The position numbers and the translations under genes were made by a program. Positions 6,634-6,887 of a stretch of DNA of 6,887 bases are shown here, piece by piece (the stretch's first letter is position 1; the number at the start of each line of letters is the position of its first letter). The notes under the pieces are model-generated. The model searched no databases. It saw only the letters and a program-made list of their open reading frames with translations, and was not told the origin of the DNA. Source of the DNA: Candidatus Nesterenkonia stercoripullorum (GTDB lineage: Bacteria; Actinomycetota; Actinomycetes; Actinomycetales; Micrococcaceae); NCBI GenBank assembly GCA_019114115.1, contig DXGD01000224.1:1-6887 (forward strand), given 5' to 3'.

Positions 6634-6770
6634 ACTCGGGTGCGTCCTTCACGTGGTGCTAATCGGTTCCGTTGTCAGAAAAGTGCTCTTCCGGCTGGGC
6701 GTGACCCGACACGATCAGCGGACGCGCCTGAAGCGTGCTGCTCACCGTGGGCATTCCGGCACAAAGGCAC
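6634..6770 (-). other. 137-bp intergenic region upstream of ftsI
   Basis: This is the only intergenic gap in the window. Besides the ftsI ribosome binding site it holds the right arm of an inverted repeat. I see no convincing -10/-35 pair and no hairpin followed by a T-run. An internal promoter for ftsI-murD is possible given the length of the gap, but I cannot support a position. Confidence 0.6.
6645..6650 (-). promoter_or_regulatory. ribosome binding site of ftsI
   Basis: GAAGGA on the minus strand lies 11 bases before the ftsI ATG. The spacing is rather long, but there is no better site or alternative in-frame start, because an in-frame TGA lies just upstream. Confidence 0.5.
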
Positions 6771-6793
6771 TCAGTCCAGGCCGGGTGCCGGAA
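6754..6793 (-). repeat. inverted repeat (possible hairpin) spanning the end of the upstream gene
   Basis: On the minus strand TTCCGGCAC (6785-6793) is followed 22 bases later by its exact reverse complement GTGCCGGAA (6754-6762). Two G-U pairs could extend the stem in RNA. The left arm lies in the last codons of the upstream gene, the stop codon is in the loop and the right arm is in the gap. There is no T-run after it, so it is not a classical terminator. An RNA-processing, stabilising or attenuating hairpin is possible. Confidence 0.5.
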
Positions 6794-6887
6794 CAGTCCC
6801 GCCGTTGAGGTCTTCTGCGGAGAAGCCCGAGCCGGAGTCCTCGGCGGAGGAGTCCGTCCCGCCCCCATTCTGCCCTGCAGCGGGATC
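6771..6887 (-). CDS. C-terminal end of an unidentified protein (possible FtsL-like divisome protein), cut by window edge
   Basis: The last 38 codons and a TGA stop are visible. They encode a Gly/Ser/Asp/Glu-rich, probably disordered tail (starting DPAAGQNGGGTDSS and ending TVPAPGLD) with no recognisable domain. Its composition resembles the low-complexity tails of MurE and MurF in the same cluster, which supports this frame as real. In actinobacterial dcw clusters the gene directly before ftsI usually follows rsmH and encodes a small FtsL-like membrane protein of the divisome, so that is the best guess from position. The sequence itself does not show it. The 137-bp gap before ftsI contrasts with the overlaps between all later genes. 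Confidence 0.7.
   Translation of the reverse strand, partial: DPAAGQNGGGTDSSAEDSGSGFSAEDLNGGTVPAPGLD

Noticed and set aside
6634..6770. Possible sigma-70-type promoter in the gap before ftsI
   Set aside because: GATTAG and CTGACA resemble -10 and -35 elements but do not occur in the right order and spacing, so no promoter can be supported.
6754..6793. Rho-independent terminator before ftsI
   Set aside because: The inverted repeat has a long loop and no T-run after it.
6659..6868. 69-codon minus-strand open frame crossing the end of the upstream gene into the gap before ftsI
   Set aside because: It overlaps the low-complexity tail in another frame, has no good ribosome binding site and its product resembles nothing I recognise.

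Overview
The window is a piece of the division and cell wall (dcw) cluster of a high-GC Gram-positive bacterium, almost certainly an actinobacterium, probably of the order Micrococcales. The evidence is the gene order, the high GC content (roughly mid-60s percent by eye), frequent GTG starts and the protein sequences. Every real gene lies on the minus strand, so transcription runs from base 6887 towards base 1. No mobile element, phage gene, RNA gene or CRISPR array is present.

Layout in transcription order: the last 38 codons of an unidentified upstream gene (6771-6887), which by position may be an FtsL-like divisome protein; a 137-bp gap with a 9-bp inverted repeat at its start; ftsI, a class B penicillin-binding protein (4831-6633); murE (3017-4837); murF (1365-3020); mraY (262-1368); and the first 88 codons of murD (1-265), which runs off the left edge. 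From ftsI to murD every gene overlaps the next by about 4 bases (GTGA, ATGA, GTGA, GTGA), so the five genes look like one translationally coupled unit.

Together they make and use the peptidoglycan precursor. MurD adds D-Glu, MurE adds the third-position diamino acid and MurF adds D-Ala-D-Ala. MraY then loads the MurNAc-pentapeptide onto undecaprenyl phosphate at the membrane, and FtsI cross-links the finished polymer at the septum. The MurE amino-acid selectivity motif reads DDPH instead of the DNPR expected for meso-diaminopimelate, so the organism probably uses L-Lys or L-Orn at position 3. FtsI is very acidic (about 106 Asp/Glu against 37 Lys/Arg in 600 residues), which would suit a salt-tolerant actinobacterium. 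A Nesterenkonia-like or other L-Lys member of the Micrococcaceae would fit both traits, but this assignment is inference.

I see no undescribed multi-gene system here. The unusual points lie within known genes: the MurE selectivity motif, an FtsI KTGI motif in place of KTGT, a 15-bp tandem repeat coding for a pentapeptide-repeat tail on MurE, low-complexity additions in MurF, and an inverted repeat at the end of the upstream gene. The many long open frames on the plus strand are high-GC shadows of the minus-strand genes.
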